Assembly: GCA_009693255.1 (NCBI GenBank)
Contig: SHXQ01000001.1
Coordinates: forward strand, 62,001-126,000
Direction of reading: 5' to 3'
Source of the DNA: Methylotenera sp.
GTDB lineage: Bacteria; Pseudomonadota; Gammaproteobacteria; Burkholderiales; Methylophilaceae
Length of the DNA: 64,000 nucleotides
Below are positions 9,322 through 18,666 of the stretch, piece after piece (position 1 is the stretch's first letter; each line of letters starts with the position of its first letter). The position numbers and the translations under genes were made by a program. Below the pieces are notes generated by a model. The model was not told the DNA's origin and ran no database searches. It saw nothing but the letters and a program-made list of their open reading frames with translations.

Positions 9322-9409
9322 ATTGCTGATGATGCTAAAATAGTTACAACAAGCTGGCATTCTTCGCTTTGCTCAGCATGATAGTAAATTTAAATGTTTG
9401 GAGGTCTCA

Positions 9410-9829
9410 ATGAAAAGCTATCGTAAGGAACTTTGGTTTAACCCACCAACCCGCGTGGCTTTTATTCGTATCACCGAGCAAGTTAATGAATGTCTACGTG
9501 AAAGTGGTGTTAAAGAAGGCTTAGTGTTAATCAACGCCATGCACATTACCGCCAGTGTATTTATTAATGACGACGAGCGCGGCCTGCATCACGACTATAC
9601 CCAGTGGCTGGAAAAACTTGCCCCGCATGAGCCCCTTAGCAGTTATCGGCATAATGATACCGGTGAAGATAACGCCGATGCGCACATGAAGCGTCAGTTG
9701 ATGGGGCGTGAGGTAGTGGTGGCGATTACTGAAGGCCGATTAGATTTTGGACCATGGGAACAGATTTTTTATGGTGAGTTTGATGGTCGCCGTAAGAAGC
9801 GCGTATTAGTAAAAATTATTGGTGAATAG
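9410..9829 (+). CDS. yjbQ: YjbQ (UPF0047) family protein, secondary thiamine-phosphate synthase type
   Basis: This is a 139-residue cytosolic protein of the YjbQ/UPF0047 family, which has been linked to a side activity of thiamine-phosphate synthase; its true role is unclear. Family signatures are [37 protein letters not shown] and the C-terminal [21 protein letters not shown] 9410 is chosen because GGAGG at 9400-9404 lies 5 bp upstream; the longer TTG frame starts inside that Shine-Dalgarno sequence. It is transcribed alone. Confidence 0.9.
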   Translation: MKSYRKELWFNPPTRVAFIRITEQVNECLRESGVKEGLVLINAMHITASVFINDDERGLHHDYTQWLEKLAPHEPLSSYRHNDTGEDNADAHMKRQLMGREVVVAITEGRLDFGPWEQIFYGEFDGRRKKRVLVKIIGE

Positions 9830-9839
9830 CTATACTTCC

Positions 9840-9866
9840 GTTCATCCTGAGCTTGTCGAAGGATGT
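9840..9866. repeat. Short dispersed palindromic repeat
   Basis: The core CATCCTGAGCTTGTCGAAGG lies between complementary ends CATCCT (9843-9848) and AGGATG (9860-9865). I recognise this sequence as a short intergenic repeat seen in many bacterial genomes. It sits between yjbQ and the trhP remnant. Only one copy was seen in this window. Confidence 0.5.
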
Positions 9867-9897
9867 GTTGTTTTTAAAAGAACGTAAAGATTCATAA

Positions 9898-10197
9898 GTG
9901 AAATTACCCGAATTATTAGCTCCAGCTGGAGACTAGACCGTATGCGCACTGCTTTTGATTATGGCGCAGATGCGATATATGCCGGCCAGCCACGTTACAG
10001 CTTGCGTGCGCAACAAGTTTGCCGTAGGTGATCGCTTACAAATCATTCACCCTAGTGGCAACCAAGAATTAGTGGTGGAGCAAATGTTCAACAAAAAAGG
10101 CGAGAATATTCAGGAAGCTTCAGGGAGTGGTTATTTTGTGCGCCTGCCTATCGCAGCAAAATATTTAAGTAATGCGATGGTGGCAAAATATTTGTAA
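9898..10197 (+). pseudogene. trhP: Remnant of trhP (yegQ), U32 peptidase-like tRNA hydroxylation gene
   Basis: TrhP helps form 5-hydroxyuridine at position 34 of tRNA. Only the two ends of the gene survive. The N-terminal piece reads VKLPELLAPAG, then continues one base out of frame as LDRMRTAFDYGADAIYAGQ and PRYSLRA. The C-terminal piece is in a third frame and starts RNKFAVGDRLQIIHPSG, ending at 10197. About 350 codons of a roughly 450-codon gene are missing at the join near 10007-10015. An 80-codon open frame covers the join but mixes an out-of-frame start with the true C terminus, so it is not a gene. Confidence 0.85.
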
Positions 10198-10203
10198 CGC
10201 ATG

Positions 10204-10240
10204 AAAAAGCCTAACAAAGCTGGCCTTTGTTAGGCTTAAA
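10204..10240 (-). terminator. Rho-independent terminator for the CBS-domain gene
   Basis: A perfect 13-bp stem, AAGCCTAACAAAG and CTTTGTTAGGCTT, encloses a 5-base loop (10207-10237). On the minus strand it is followed by five Ts, and it lies 24 bp after the stop of the CBS-domain gene. It may also stop transcription from the plus strand. Confidence 0.85.
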
Positions 10241-10261
10241 AAGCGTAATACTGTTCAATGT

Positions 10262-10693
10262 TTAGCCGGTAATGTAGCTCTCTAATTGCTTGATCAGACG
10301 CTGTTGATAATCAATCGTTTCTTTCACGACGTCACCTATAGACAGCATGCCGACCACCTTGCCGTTATCAAGTACCGGTAAATGGCGAATGCGTTTCTCA
10401 GACATAATCGTCATGGCCTGCTCTACCGTATCCGTCAGTTTAGAGGTAATGACATTAGCGGTCATGACCTCGCTAATGGCTGTGGTTTTCGATGATTTTC
10501 CTTTAAGGACAACTTCGCGCGCATAGTCACGTTCAGAAAATATACCCGCTAGTTTGTCACCATCAAGCACCAGCAAAGCACCAATTTTATATTCAGCTAA
10601 AACCACTAAAGCATCAAATACCGGCCGATGTGGGGCGATTGAAATCACTTCTTTATATTTTTTGCTATCAAGTAATTGTTGTATGGTTTTCAT
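10262..10693 (-). CDS. Protein with a pair of CBS domains
   Basis: This 143-residue cytosolic protein consists only of two CBS domains, at about residues 8-65 and 72-130. Each carries typical CBS signatures (LVLDGDKLAGIFSERDYAREV and LPVLDNGKVVGMLSIGDVV). Such stand-alone pairs bind adenosyl nucleotides and act as sensors; the partner is unknown. A ribosome binding site (aaggagaa on the minus strand) lies just upstream of the start, and a strong terminator follows the stop. Confidence 0.9.
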   Translation of the reverse strand: MKTIQQLLDSKKYKEVISIAPHRPVFDALVVLAEYKIGALLVLDGDKLAGIFSERDYAREVVLKGKSSKTTAISEVMTANVITSKLTDTVEQAMTIMSEKRIRHLPVLDNGKVVGMLSIGDVVKETIDYQQRLIKQLESYITG

Positions 10694-10788
10694 TGTTTTC
10701 TCCTTGCTATTAACACTACATAAAAATATACACCTTATAATGCTTATAGCAAAATGCTAATGAGAAAATGGAGTGAAATAGTTCAGGT

Positions 10789-11700
10789 ATGCAAAAAAAT
10801 ACAATCATTAAAGCGTTTACTGCACTTTTCATACTCACGCTCATTTGGGGTTATAACTGGGTAGTCATGAAGTTGGCGGTGCAGTATGCCAGCCCATTTC
10901 AGTTTGCCGCAATGCGCACATTTTTAGGTGCGATTGTGTTATTTGTCCTGATATTTTTAACCAAAAGGCCCTTGGCATTAAAAGAGTTCCCCACCATGCT
11001 GGCTTTAGGTTTATTGCAAACCTGTGGATTTACTGGCTTACTGATTTGGGCATTGGTCGAAGGGGGGGTAGGAAAAACAGCGGTACTGACTTACACCATG
11101 CCGTTTTGGGTGATGCTCTTGGCCTGGCCGATGTTGGGTGAGAAAGTGCAAGGTTGGCAATGGTTAGCGGTGTTGTTTGCACTGTTTGGTATGCTGCTGA
11201 TTTTTGACCCCTTACATATTAAGTCTGATGGTTTTAGCATGTTCTTGGCCGTCTGTTCAGGCATTTCATGGGCAATATCAGCGATTGTTTCAAAGCGCTT
11301 GCACCAGCGTGCACCTCATTTAGATTTACTTAATCTCACCGCTTGGCCAATGTTACTCGGCTCAATACCGATTATCATTATTGCACTTTTAGTACCGGCA
11401 CCACCCATCCAGTGGACCAGCGCCTTTGTTCTTGCCGTGCTTTTTAATGTTATTTTAAGTGGTTGTATGGCTTGGGTTTTGTGGTTATACGCATTGCAAA
11501 GATTGCAAGCTGGGGTGGCGAGTATGGCGAGTATGCTAGCGCCTGTCATTGGCGTATTAGCCGCATGGCTACAGCTCAATGAATTGCCAACGGCCAATGA
11601 GTTGGTAGGCATGGTATTTGTCGCACTGTCTTTGCTGATTATTTCCATCATCAGCATTAGAAAACACACGCAAATTGATCCGGCGCAAGGGCAGGAATAA
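10789..11700 (+). CDS. EamA/DMT family transporter
   Basis: This is a 303-residue inner-membrane protein with about ten hydrophobic segments arranged as two EamA repeats (about residues 8-140 and 150-292). The first carries LTLIWGYNWVVMKLA; the second begins GISWAISAIVSKRL and includes SMASMLAPVIGVLAAW. Drug/metabolite transporters of this type usually export amino acids, nucleosides or related metabolites; the substrate cannot be predicted. It stands between the divergent CBS gene and yebC. Confidence 0.9.
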   Translation: MQKNTIIKAFTALFILTLIWGYNWVVMKLAVQYASPFQFAAMRTFLGAIVLFVLIFLTKRPLALKEFPTMLALGLLQTCGFTGLLIWALVEGGVGKTAVLTYTMPFWVMLLAWPMLGEKVQGWQWLAVLFALFGMLLIFDPLHIKSDGFSMFLAVCSGISWAISAIVSKRLHQRAPHLDLLNLTAWPMLLGSIPIIIIALLVPAPPIQWTSAFVLAVLFNVILSGCMAWVLWLYALQRLQAGVASMASMLAPVIGVLAAWLQLNELPTANELVGMVFVALSLLIISIISIRKHTQIDPAQGQE

Positions 11701-11761
11701 TCAGGGCAAGATGCGCTTGTGTTAAAATTATAATTATTTTTAAGTATTAAGGGTAAGTCAC

Positions 11762-12487
11762 ATGGCAGGTCATAGTAAATGGGCAAATATTCAGCACCGC
11801 AAGGGTCGTCAAGACGCTAAACGCGGTAAAATTTTCACCAAAATCATTAAAGAAATCACCGTGGCAGCGCGCTTGAGTGGCGGTGATGTCACCATGAACC
11901 CGCGTCTGCGTGCTGCGGTGGCTGAGGCTAAAGAAGAAAATATGCCGGCAGACAATATTACGCGTGCCATTAAGAAGGGCACGGGCGAATTGGAAGGCGT
12001 GAACTACGAAGAAATTCGTTACGAAGGTTATGGTATTAACGGTGCGGCGATTATTATTGACTGCCTGACGGACAACAAGCAGCGTGCGGTCGCTGATGTA
12101 CGCCATGCGCTGACTAAATTTGGCGGTAATTTGGGCACGGATGGCTCTGTAGCTTTTATGTTCAAGCATTGCGGTACCTTGATTTATGCGCCAGGCACCT
12201 CAGAAGATAAAGTGATGGAAATTGCTTTGGAAGCAGGGGCTGAAGATGTGGTGACTGATGAGGATGGCAGTATTGAAGTGATTACGCCGCCGAATGAATT
12301 TTTAGCGATTAAAGAAGCCATGGAGACTGCAGGCTTGAAAGCCGTGCTGGCTGAAGTGACCATGAAGCCAGATAATGAAACTATATTCACCGGTGATGAT
12401 GCCGTGAAAATGCAAAAGATTCTAGATGCGCTGGAAGATCTGGATGATGTACAAGATGTCTACACCACTGTGGTCATCGAAGATTAA
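11762..12487 (+). CDS. yebC: YebC/PmpR family regulatory protein
   Basis: This is a 241-residue YebC-family protein, long annotated as a DNA-binding regulator and more recently tied to translation of proline-rich stretches. It starts with the diagnostic [18 protein letters not shown] and contains [19 protein letters not shown]. Length and motifs are normal. It heads the ruvCAB run, 49 bp before ruvC, as in many proteobacteria. A purine-rich ribosome binding site (taagggtaag) precedes the ATG. Confidence 0.95.
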   Translation: MAGHSKWANIQHRKGRQDAKRGKIFTKIIKEITVAARLSGGDVTMNPRLRAAVAEAKEENMPADNITRAIKKGTGELEGVNYEEIRYEGYGINGAAIIIDCLTDNKQRAVADVRHALTKFGGNLGTDGSVAFMFKHCGTLIYAPGTSEDKVMEIALEAGAEDVVTDEDGSIEVITPPNEFLAIKEAMETAGLKAVLAEVTMKPDNETIFTGDDAVKMQKILDALEDLDDVQDVYTTVVIED

Positions 12488-12536
12488 AAAATGTATTGCT
12501 TGTCGGCCAACCTAAAGCGATTTTATTTTAAATATT

Positions 12537-13100
12537 TTGAGTAATGTCAGAATCTTAGGCATAGACCCCGGCCTGCGGATTACAGGCTTTGGTGTTATTG
12601 AAAAAGTGGGCGAAAAAATAAGCTATATCGCCAGCGGTACGATTAAAACGGCCAGTGGCAAAAAAAATAAAGTAGTTGGTGAAGATGATAGGGAAGAGTT
12701 ACCCGCACGCTTGAAGATTATATTGGACGGCTTGTTTGAGGTGATTGATACTTATCAGCCCAATCAAGTTGCGATTGAAAAAGTGTTTGTGAATGTCAAT
12801 CCACAGTCTACGCTTTTATTGGGTCAGGCGCGTGGCGCAGCGATTAGTGCAGCGGTAATTCGCAATTTAACCGTGGCAGAATATACGGCGCTTCAAGTGA
12901 AACAAGCGGTTGTAGGTAATGGTCATGCGCAAAAAGAGCAGGTGCAGGAAATGGTTAAACGCTTACTTAATTTACCCGCAACTCCCAAGCCAGATTCAGC
13001 TGATGCGCTGGCTTGCGCCATTTGCCATGCGCATGGTGGACAAGGCTTAGGTAAGCTTGCAACAGCAGGATTTAGAGTAAAAGGGGGTAGGCTCATATGA
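12537..13100 (+). CDS. ruvC: Holliday junction resolvase RuvC
   Basis: RuvC cuts Holliday junctions during recombinational repair with RuvAB. The 187-residue protein begins [16 protein letters not shown], with the first catalytic Asp, and carries [13 protein letters not shown] (catalytic Glu). The last acidic pair is in [17 protein letters not shown] 10-residue lysine-rich insert ([10 protein letters not shown]) after the second strand is slightly longer than usual. The start is TTG at 12537; no ATG or GTG in frame keeps the first strand, and no Shine-Dalgarno sequence is obvious. ruvA follows 13 bp later. Confidence 0.95.
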   Translation: MSNVRILGIDPGLRITGFGVIEKVGEKISYIASGTIKTASGKKNKVVGEDDREELPARLKIILDGLFEVIDTYQPNQVAIEKVFVNVNPQSTLLLGQARGAAISAAVIRNLTVAEYTALQVKQAVVGNGHAQKEQVQEMVKRLLNLPATPKPDSADALACAICHAHGGQGLGKLATAGFRVKGGRLI

Positions 13101-13113
13101 CAAGGAAAACAAT

Positions 13114-13692
13114 ATGATAGGTCGGTTAAATGGCATTCTGCTCGACAAAACACCCCCTTTGGTTTTAATTGACTGCAACGGTGTAGGGTATGAATGTGAA
13201 GTGCCGATGAGTACCTTTTACAATTTGCCTGCGCTTGGTGAAAAAGTAGTCATGTTGACCCATTTTGTCGTGCGTGAAGATGCGCAGCTTTTATATGGCT
13301 TTGGTAGCGACCAAGAGCGTGCGACGTTTCGACAATTACTCAAAGTCAATGGCATAGGCGCAAAATCAGCACTTTCTATTCTAAGCGGGTTGTCGATAGA
13401 TGATTTAGTGCAGGCCGTTGCCATGCAAGACACCGCAATGCTGACGCGTGTGCCTGGCGTCGGTAAAAAGACAGCAGAGCGATTATTGCTAGAGCTTAAA
13501 GATAAATTCAGCGTATCAGGCTTAACTGCAACAAGTACCAGTCAGCCAAAATCGGCCAGTAGCGATGTGCTCAATGCACTTATTTCGTTAGGGTACAATG
13601 AGCGTGAAGCTTTGGCAGCGGTGAAGTTGCTACCTGTAGACGCAACGGTTGCCGATGGGATTAAGCAAGCATTAAAATCGTTGTCGAAATAG
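13114..13692 (+). CDS. ruvA: Holliday junction branch migration protein RuvA
   Basis: RuvA binds the four-way junction and loads the RuvB motor. The 192-residue protein has the N-terminal OB fold ([15 protein letters not shown]), the helix-hairpin-helix region with [15 protein letters not shown] and [15 protein letters not shown], and a C-terminal RuvB-binding three-helix domain ([17 protein letters not shown]). Length and motifs are normal. It lies 13 bp after ruvC; ruvB follows after 88 bp. Confidence 0.96.
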   Translation: MIGRLNGILLDKTPPLVLIDCNGVGYECEVPMSTFYNLPALGEKVVMLTHFVVREDAQLLYGFGSDQERATFRQLLKVNGIGAKSALSILSGLSIDDLVQAVAMQDTAMLTRVPGVGKKTAERLLLELKDKFSVSGLTATSTSQPKSASSDVLNALISLGYNEREALAAVKLLPVDATVADGIKQALKSLSK

Positions 13693-13780
13693 AAGTAAGG
13701 TCGGACTCATAACGAGCGTTCTAGCAAATATTTTTTGCGCCATTAGCGCATTAAGGCAATAGTTTTGGAAAATAGCACAC

Positions 13781-14815
13781 ATGATTGAAACTGACCGCCT
13801 AATTGCGCCTGATGCTGAAAGTCCTCGTGAGGAGGCTTTGGAGCGGGCGCTCCGACCAAAGTTGTTGGAAGAGTATGTCGGGCAAGAGAAAGCGCGCAGT
13901 CAGTTAGAGATTTTTATTAACGCCGCCCGAGGGCGTGGCGAAGCGCTAGATCATGTATTACTATTTGGCCCACCAGGCTTAGGTAAAACCACCCTAGCCC
14001 ATATCATTGCAAAAGAAATGGGTGTCAATATGCGCCAAACTTCTGGCCCAGTGCTAGAACGGGCAGGTGACTTAGCGGCACTGCTGACAAATCTAGAGCC
14101 TAACGATGTGTTGTTTATCGATGAAATTCATCGCCTTTCTCCTGTGGTTGAAGAAATATTGTACCCAGCGATGGAAGATTATCGCTTGGATATTATGATA
14201 GGCGAAGGACCCGCTGCACGCAGTGTACGCCTAGATTTACCTCCCTTCACTTTAATTGGCGCGACGACTCGTGCAGGTATGCTGACCAATCCTTTGCGAG
14301 ACCGTTTTGGCATCGTTTCGCGTTTAGAATTCTATACTTCAGAAGAATTGGCGCGCATTGTGCATCGCAGCGCTGGCTTGTTGGAAGTGGAAATGGAGGG
14401 TACCGGATCTTTAGAAATAGCCAAGCGCTCACGCGGCACGCCGCGCATTGCCAATCGCTTACTTCGCCGTGTTCGAGATTATGCACAAGTCAAAGGCGAT
14501 GGCACTGTATCCGCCGAAGTGGCAGATGCCGCATTAAAAATGCTGGATGTGGATAAGCTCGGTTTTGACGTGATGGATAGAAAACTATTGCTGGCCGTGC
14601 TAGAGAAGTTTGCCGGTGGCCCCGTGGGTTTAGATAACTTAGCTGCCGCCATAGGCGAAGAGCGTGACACCATAGAAGATGTGCTAGAACCTTATTTAAT
14701 CCAGCAAGGCTATTTGATGCGCACACCGCGTGGACGCATTGCTACCAACCTAGCCTATCAGCATTTTGGATTGCCCGCGCCCAAACACTTAGCGACTGAT
14801 GCGTGGCAAGAGTGA
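13781..14815 (+). CDS. ruvB: Holliday junction branch migration ATPase RuvB
   Basis: RuvB is the AAA+ motor that drives branch migration. The 344-residue protein has Walker A ([13 protein letters not shown]), Walker B ([10 protein letters not shown]), sensor 1 (IGATTRAG), the arginine finger region ([12 protein letters not shown]) and a C-terminal winged helix ([12 protein letters not shown]). Its stop codon overlaps the start of ybgC as GTGA, suggesting translational coupling. Confidence 0.97.
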   Translation: MIETDRLIAPDAESPREEALERALRPKLLEEYVGQEKARSQLEIFINAARGRGEALDHVLLFGPPGLGKTTLAHIIAKEMGVNMRQTSGPVLERAGDLAALLTNLEPNDVLFIDEIHRLSPVVEEILYPAMEDYRLDIMIGEGPAARSVRLDLPPFTLIGATTRAGMLTNPLRDRFGIVSRLEFYTSEELARIVHRSAGLLEVEMEGTGSLEIAKRSRGTPRIANRLLRRVRDYAQVKGDGTVSAEVADAALKMLDVDKLGFDVMDRKLLLAVLEKFAGGPVGLDNLAAAIGEERDTIEDVLEPYLIQQGYLMRTPRGRIATNLAYQHFGLPAPKHLATDAWQE

Positions 14816-15234
14816 GTCAGTTTGTTTGGCCTGTTCGCGTTTATTACGAAGACACCGACAGCGGTGGGGTGGTCTATCACGCTAATTACTTAAATTTTAT
14901 GGAGCGTGCCCGTACCGAATGGTTGCGCGCCATGGGTTTTGAACAAACGTTATTAAAAGATAGGCTAGGGGTTATTATCGTCATCCATAGCTTGTCGATT
15001 AATTTTAAAAAACCGGCTTATTTTAACGATATTCTTGAGGTTGATTGTACTTTAAGCAACATGAAATCTAGTAGTATTGACATGCGACAAACCATTAAGC
15101 GTGATGGCATTTTATTAATTGAAGCGCAAGTGAAAGCGGCTTTTGTCGATGCCGTGACGTTTAAGCCAGTGGGCATTCCTGCTGAGATTAAACAAAAAAT
15201 GACCACACATAAAATACAACAGGAATCAATATGA
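14812..15234 (+). CDS. ybgC: Tol-Pal-associated acyl-CoA thioesterase YbgC
   Basis: This is a hot-dog-fold thioesterase of the YbgC/4-hydroxybenzoyl-CoA type, 140 residues, found with the Tol-Pal system and active on short acyl-CoAs. The catalytic signature [20 protein letters not shown] lies near the N terminus. The GTG at 14812 overlapping the ruvB stop is chosen because it gives the usual N terminus ([10 protein letters not shown]); a GTG at 14803 is possible. Its stop overlaps the tolQ start as ATGA. Confidence 0.93.
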   Translation: MSQFVWPVRVYYEDTDSGGVVYHANYLNFMERARTEWLRAMGFEQTLLKDRLGVIIVIHSLSINFKKPAYFNDILEVDCTLSNMKSSSIDMRQTIKRDGILLIEAQVKAAFVDAVTFKPVGIPAEIKQKMTTHKIQQESI

Positions 15235-15911
15235 CTGTAAGCGTTGCCAATGATATGTCCATTTTCTCACTAGTAGCGGGAGCCAGCCTGCCTGTGCAGC
15301 TCGTATTGGTGGTGTTGATCATCACCTCTTTATTTTCTTGGTGGTACATTTTTATTAAATTAGCGACGATCAAACGCGCTGAAACCAATGCAGAAGATTT
15401 TGAAAATGCATTTTGGACAGGTGGGGATTTGAATAAGCTGTACGAAGGACTAACCGCAGCCCGCCGCAAACCACAAGGTATGGCGAGTATATTTGAAGCC
15501 GGCTTTAAAGAATACGCGCGTCACAAACAACAATCCCGTATGGAGGTGTCTGACGTGATGGAAGGGGCGCGCCGTGCTATGCGCGCGGCCTATAACCGTG
15601 AGCTTGATGATCTTGATGCGCACTTACCCTTCTTAGCTTCTGTAGGGTCTGTTAGCCCCTATATTGGCTTATTTGGCACGGTGTGGGGCATCATGAACGC
15701 GTTTAGAGGGTTGTCTAATGTGGCGCAGGCTACGCTAAGTCAAGTGGCGCCAGGTATTGCTGAGGCGCTGGTAGCTACTGCGATTGGCTTATTTGCTGCT
15801 ATTCCAGCGGTCATTGCTTACAACCGTTTTGCGAGTTCTGTCGATAGGCTTTCTGTACGCTACGAAAGTTTTATGGAAGAATTTACCAACATACTGCAAA
15901 GAAAAAGTTAA
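15231..15911 (+). CDS. tolQ: Tol-Pal system proton channel subunit TolQ
   Basis: TolQ forms, with TolR, the proton-driven motor of the Tol-Pal envelope constriction system. The 226-residue protein has three membrane helices, at about residues 20-40 (LVLVVLIITSLFSWWYIFI), 130-155 (LASVGSVSPYIGLFGTVWGI) and 170-195 (ALVATAIGLFAAIPAVIAY), as in the TolQ/ExbB/MotA family. The start overlaps the ybgC stop (ATGA). tolR begins 3 bp after the stop. Confidence 0.96.
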   Translation: MTVSVANDMSIFSLVAGASLPVQLVLVVLIITSLFSWWYIFIKLATIKRAETNAEDFENAFWTGGDLNKLYEGLTAARRKPQGMASIFEAGFKEYARHKQQSRMEVSDVMEGARRAMRAAYNRELDDLDAHLPFLASVGSVSPYIGLFGTVWGIMNAFRGLSNVAQATLSQVAPGIAEALVATAIGLFAAIPAVIAYNRFASSVDRLSVRYESFMEEFTNILQRKS

Positions 15912-15914
15912 ATC

Positions 15915-16313
15915 ATGTCTCGTACTCGCAAACGCCGCATGATGAACCAAATCAATGTGGTGCCTTACATTGACGTGACTTTGGTGTTACTGGTTATTTT
16001 TATGGTGACTGCACCTATGACCAATCCTGGCGTGGTTGATTTGCCTAAGGTTGGGCAAGCATTGCGCCAATCTCAGGTGCCGCCTATTGTATTAACCGTT
16101 AAGCTCAATAAAAAAATTGAGTTAGACAATCAAGCCATGGAACGCGATGCACTGCTGTTAGCGGTTCGTCAGGCACTCACCAAAGCACCCGCTCGATCCG
16201 TAGTGATTGCCGCCGATAAGAATGTGAAGTATGACGATGTGATTAGTGTGATGGACCTACTTAAACAAAATAAGGTCGATAAAGTTGGGCTTTTATTGTC
16301 ACCAGCACAGTAA
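15915..16313 (+). CDS. tolR: Tol-Pal system subunit TolR
   Basis: TolR is the 132-residue single-pass partner of TolQ. The membrane helix at about residues 17-35 contains VVPYIDVTLVLLVIFMVTAP with the essential proton-carrying Asp. The remainder is a periplasmic ExbD/TolR domain. It sits tightly between tolQ (3 bp) and tolA (20 bp). Confidence 0.95.
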   Translation: MSRTRKRRMMNQINVVPYIDVTLVLLVIFMVTAPMTNPGVVDLPKVGQALRQSQVPPIVLTVKLNKKIELDNQAMERDALLLAVRQALTKAPARSVVIAADKNVKYDDVISVMDLLKQNKVDKVGLLLSPAQ

Positions 16314-16333
16314 GGGCTGCATTCTAAAACAAT

Positions 16334-17173
16334 ATGATTAGAGCCTATGAAAAAGAAGTGTCATGGCAAGCCGGTGGGCTGGCAGTCGCTGTGCATCTGG
16401 CTTTGCTGGGGGCTTTATTGATTTCATTTAACTGGAAAGCCGCGCATCCAGCCTTCAATGTGACCGAAGTGGAATTATGGGATAGCCTGCCCAATGTGCA
16501 AGAGCCGACACCGGTACCGCCTAAGCCTATTATAGAAGAACAAGCAAAACCAGCACCCGAGCTTAAAGAAGAACCTAAGGTCGAGCCTAAGCCTGAACCT
16601 ACAGTTAAAGAAGAGCCTAAGATTGATATTGCCCTAGAAAAAAAACTGAAAGACATCGCGCAGAAAAAAGCGGATGACAGGCTCAAAAAAGATAAAGCCT
16701 TAGAACAGAAAAAACAGGTTGAGGCGTTACAAGCAGATGTCCGTAAGGATGAGACGCTTAACAATGACAAGTTGCTAAAAGAGAGTAAAACTAAAGAAGC
16801 TATCAAGAAGATGCAACAAGAGGCCTTGGTTGACGAAAGGGCGGCGGGGGATCAGCCGACTTTATCCGCGGGAGCTATGGCTAATGCCGGTGTTGTCGAT
16901 GAGTTTAGAAATAAAATCCAAGCCAAAATTCGCGGCAATGTAAATAAAACCTTATGTGGTAACGCAAATCCTGAGCTTAAGTTTGATATTGGATTACTAG
17001 CCAGCGGTGAGTTAAGTGGCGCTCCAAAATTGGTTAAGTCAAGCGGGAGTGCGGCCTGTGACGAAGCGGTAGAGCGAGCCATTATGGCTTCTCAACCACT
17101 CCCGTTACCAAGTGACGCCTCGCTGTTTTCACAATTTAGAAACTTAAAGTTAAAGTTCAGACCTAATGATTAG
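16334..17173 (+). CDS. tolA: Tol-Pal system envelope-spanning protein TolA
   Basis: TolA links the TolQR motor to Pal and TolB. The 279-residue protein has one membrane helix (LAVAVHLALLGALLISF, about 16-32). A Pro/Glu/Lys-rich stretch with repeated EEPKVEPKPEP units (about 55-95) and a Lys/Glu/Ala-rich helical region (about 95-165) follow. The C-terminal TonB-like domain begins near residue 185 with two Cys (TLCGNANPEL and GSAACDEAV). Length is short compared with enterobacterial TolA (about 420) but usual for betaproteobacteria. Confidence 0.93.
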   Translation: MIRAYEKEVSWQAGGLAVAVHLALLGALLISFNWKAAHPAFNVTEVELWDSLPNVQEPTPVPPKPIIEEQAKPAPELKEEPKVEPKPEPTVKEEPKIDIALEKKLKDIAQKKADDRLKKDKALEQKKQVEALQADVRKDETLNNDKLLKESKTKEAIKKMQQEALVDERAAGDQPTLSAGAMANAGVVDEFRNKIQAKIRGNVNKTLCGNANPELKFDIGLLASGELSGAPKLVKSSGSAACDEAVERAIMASQPLPLPSDASLFSQFRNLKLKFRPND

Positions 17174-17326
17174 CTTTTAGTGGTGTGAAAATACCGCGAA
17201 TGTAATAAAGTATAAAGCGCGTGGCATGCCTGGGAGTTTCCAGTAAAATCCATGTCAGGTTTTGAAATTCAGTATTTTAATTTTCAGATGTTAACTAGGA
17301 CGATAGATTCATATATTAAATAGCTT

Positions 17327-18598
17327 ATGCCTATACTTCGCTTAACAGTATTTTTTACAGCCTTACTCGTCGCATCATTAGCACATGCCGCTCTAGAAAT
17401 AGAAATTAGTGGTGGCAGTGCGCAACAAGTGCCTGTCGTCATTGTGCCATTTTTTCAAACTGGCACTAGCGCGGACAATATCAGCAATATTATCGCGGCA
17501 GATTTAAAACGTAGCGGTTTGTTCCGCGTGCTGGAAATCGGTGGCGTGTCTAGTCGCCCTGCTGACATTAGCCAAATTAAATACGCCGAGTGGCTAGCCT
17601 TGCAGGCGCAGGCCATGGCGGTTGGTAAAGTAGAAACGCTGCCAGGCAATCGTTTGAATGTCACTTTTCAATTGGCCGATGTCCTGAAACAAACGCAGCT
17701 CACTGGCATGCAATACAATATAGCCCCGAACCAATTGAGAACAGCGGCACACAAAATTGCCGATGTGATCTATCAAAAACTCACCGGCGAGACCGGTAAT
17801 TTTGCTAGTCATATTGCTTATATCACTAAGGCTAATGGCCGGTATGCCTTGCAAGTTTCAGATGCTGATGGTGAAAATCCACTGACCATGGTGTCTTCAA
17901 AAGAGCCTATTATTTCACCGGCATGGTCACCAGATGGCAACAAAATTGCTTATGTGTCGTTTGAAAAGAAAAAACCTATTATTTTTGTACAGTCATTAAG
18001 CGGGCAGCGCTCGGTTCTCGCCAGCTTTAAGGGGAATAATAGTGCCCCAGCATGGTCGCCAGATGGTACTAAGTTGGCGATAGTGCTCACTTATGCCGCA
18101 AACTCGCAGGTGTACACCATCAATGCGGATGGCACAAATCTTAAACAACTCATTAAAAGTGGCGCTATAGATACAGAGCCTACTTGGTCGCCCGATGCCA
18201 ATTGGATTTACTTTAGCTCAGACCGTGGTGGTAGACCACAAATTTACAAAGTATCCTCCGCTGGTGGAGAAGTACAACGTGTCACGTTTGAAGGGACTTA
18301 TAATTTAAGCCCACGATTATCGCCTGATGGCAAATCACTGGCGATGATTCGTAATGATGGTGGTAAATTTCGCGTGGCATTGCAAGATTTAACTAGCGGC
18401 CAAGTACAAGTGTTAAGTGACGGTGCGCAAGATGAATCACCTAGTTTTGCACCGAATGGTCGTATGATATTGTATGCCACCCGCACTGGCGAACATGGTG
18501 CTTTAGCGGCCGTGTCCGCAGATGGTCGTGTCAAGCAACATTTGAATGAAGCGGGTGGTGACATGCGCGAACCCGCCTGGGGCCCGTTAATTAAATAG
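17327..18598 (+). CDS. tolB: Tol-Pal system periplasmic protein TolB
   Basis: TolB is a periplasmic beta-propeller that binds Pal. The 423-residue protein has a signal peptide (LTVFFTALLVASLAHA, about 6-21). The N-terminal TolB domain covers about 25-150, followed by a propeller of repeated blades with the recurring motif SPAWSPDGNKIAYVS, APAWSPDGTKLAIV and EPTWSPDANWIYFSS. A 153-bp gap separates it from tolA, enough for its own promoter, though none was clear. Confidence 0.96.
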   Translation: MPILRLTVFFTALLVASLAHAALEIEISGGSAQQVPVVIVPFFQTGTSADNISNIIAADLKRSGLFRVLEIGGVSSRPADISQIKYAEWLALQAQAMAVGKVETLPGNRLNVTFQLADVLKQTQLTGMQYNIAPNQLRTAAHKIADVIYQKLTGETGNFASHIAYITKANGRYALQVSDADGENPLTMVSSKEPIISPAWSPDGNKIAYVSFEKKKPIIFVQSLSGQRSVLASFKGNNSAPAWSPDGTKLAIVLTYAANSQVYTINADGTNLKQLIKSGAIDTEPTWSPDANWIYFSSDRGGRPQIYKVSSAGGEVQRVTFEGTYNLSPRLSPDGKSLAMIRNDGGKFRVALQDLTSGQVQVLSDGAQDESPSFAPNGRMILYATRTGEHGALAAVSADGRVKQHLNEAGGDMREPAWGPLIK

Positions 18599-18666
18599 CC
18601 CTTAATTCCATATTTTGCAGTAAAAATTTGTTTACGCTATTTAAAGCGTTATTAAAGGAGAGCAAT

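Noticed and set aside
9955..10197. Open frame of 80 codons as a real small gene
   Set aside because: Its first ~19 codons are an out-of-frame reading of the trhP N-terminal piece and only the rest is the trhP C terminus; it is a product of the deletion.
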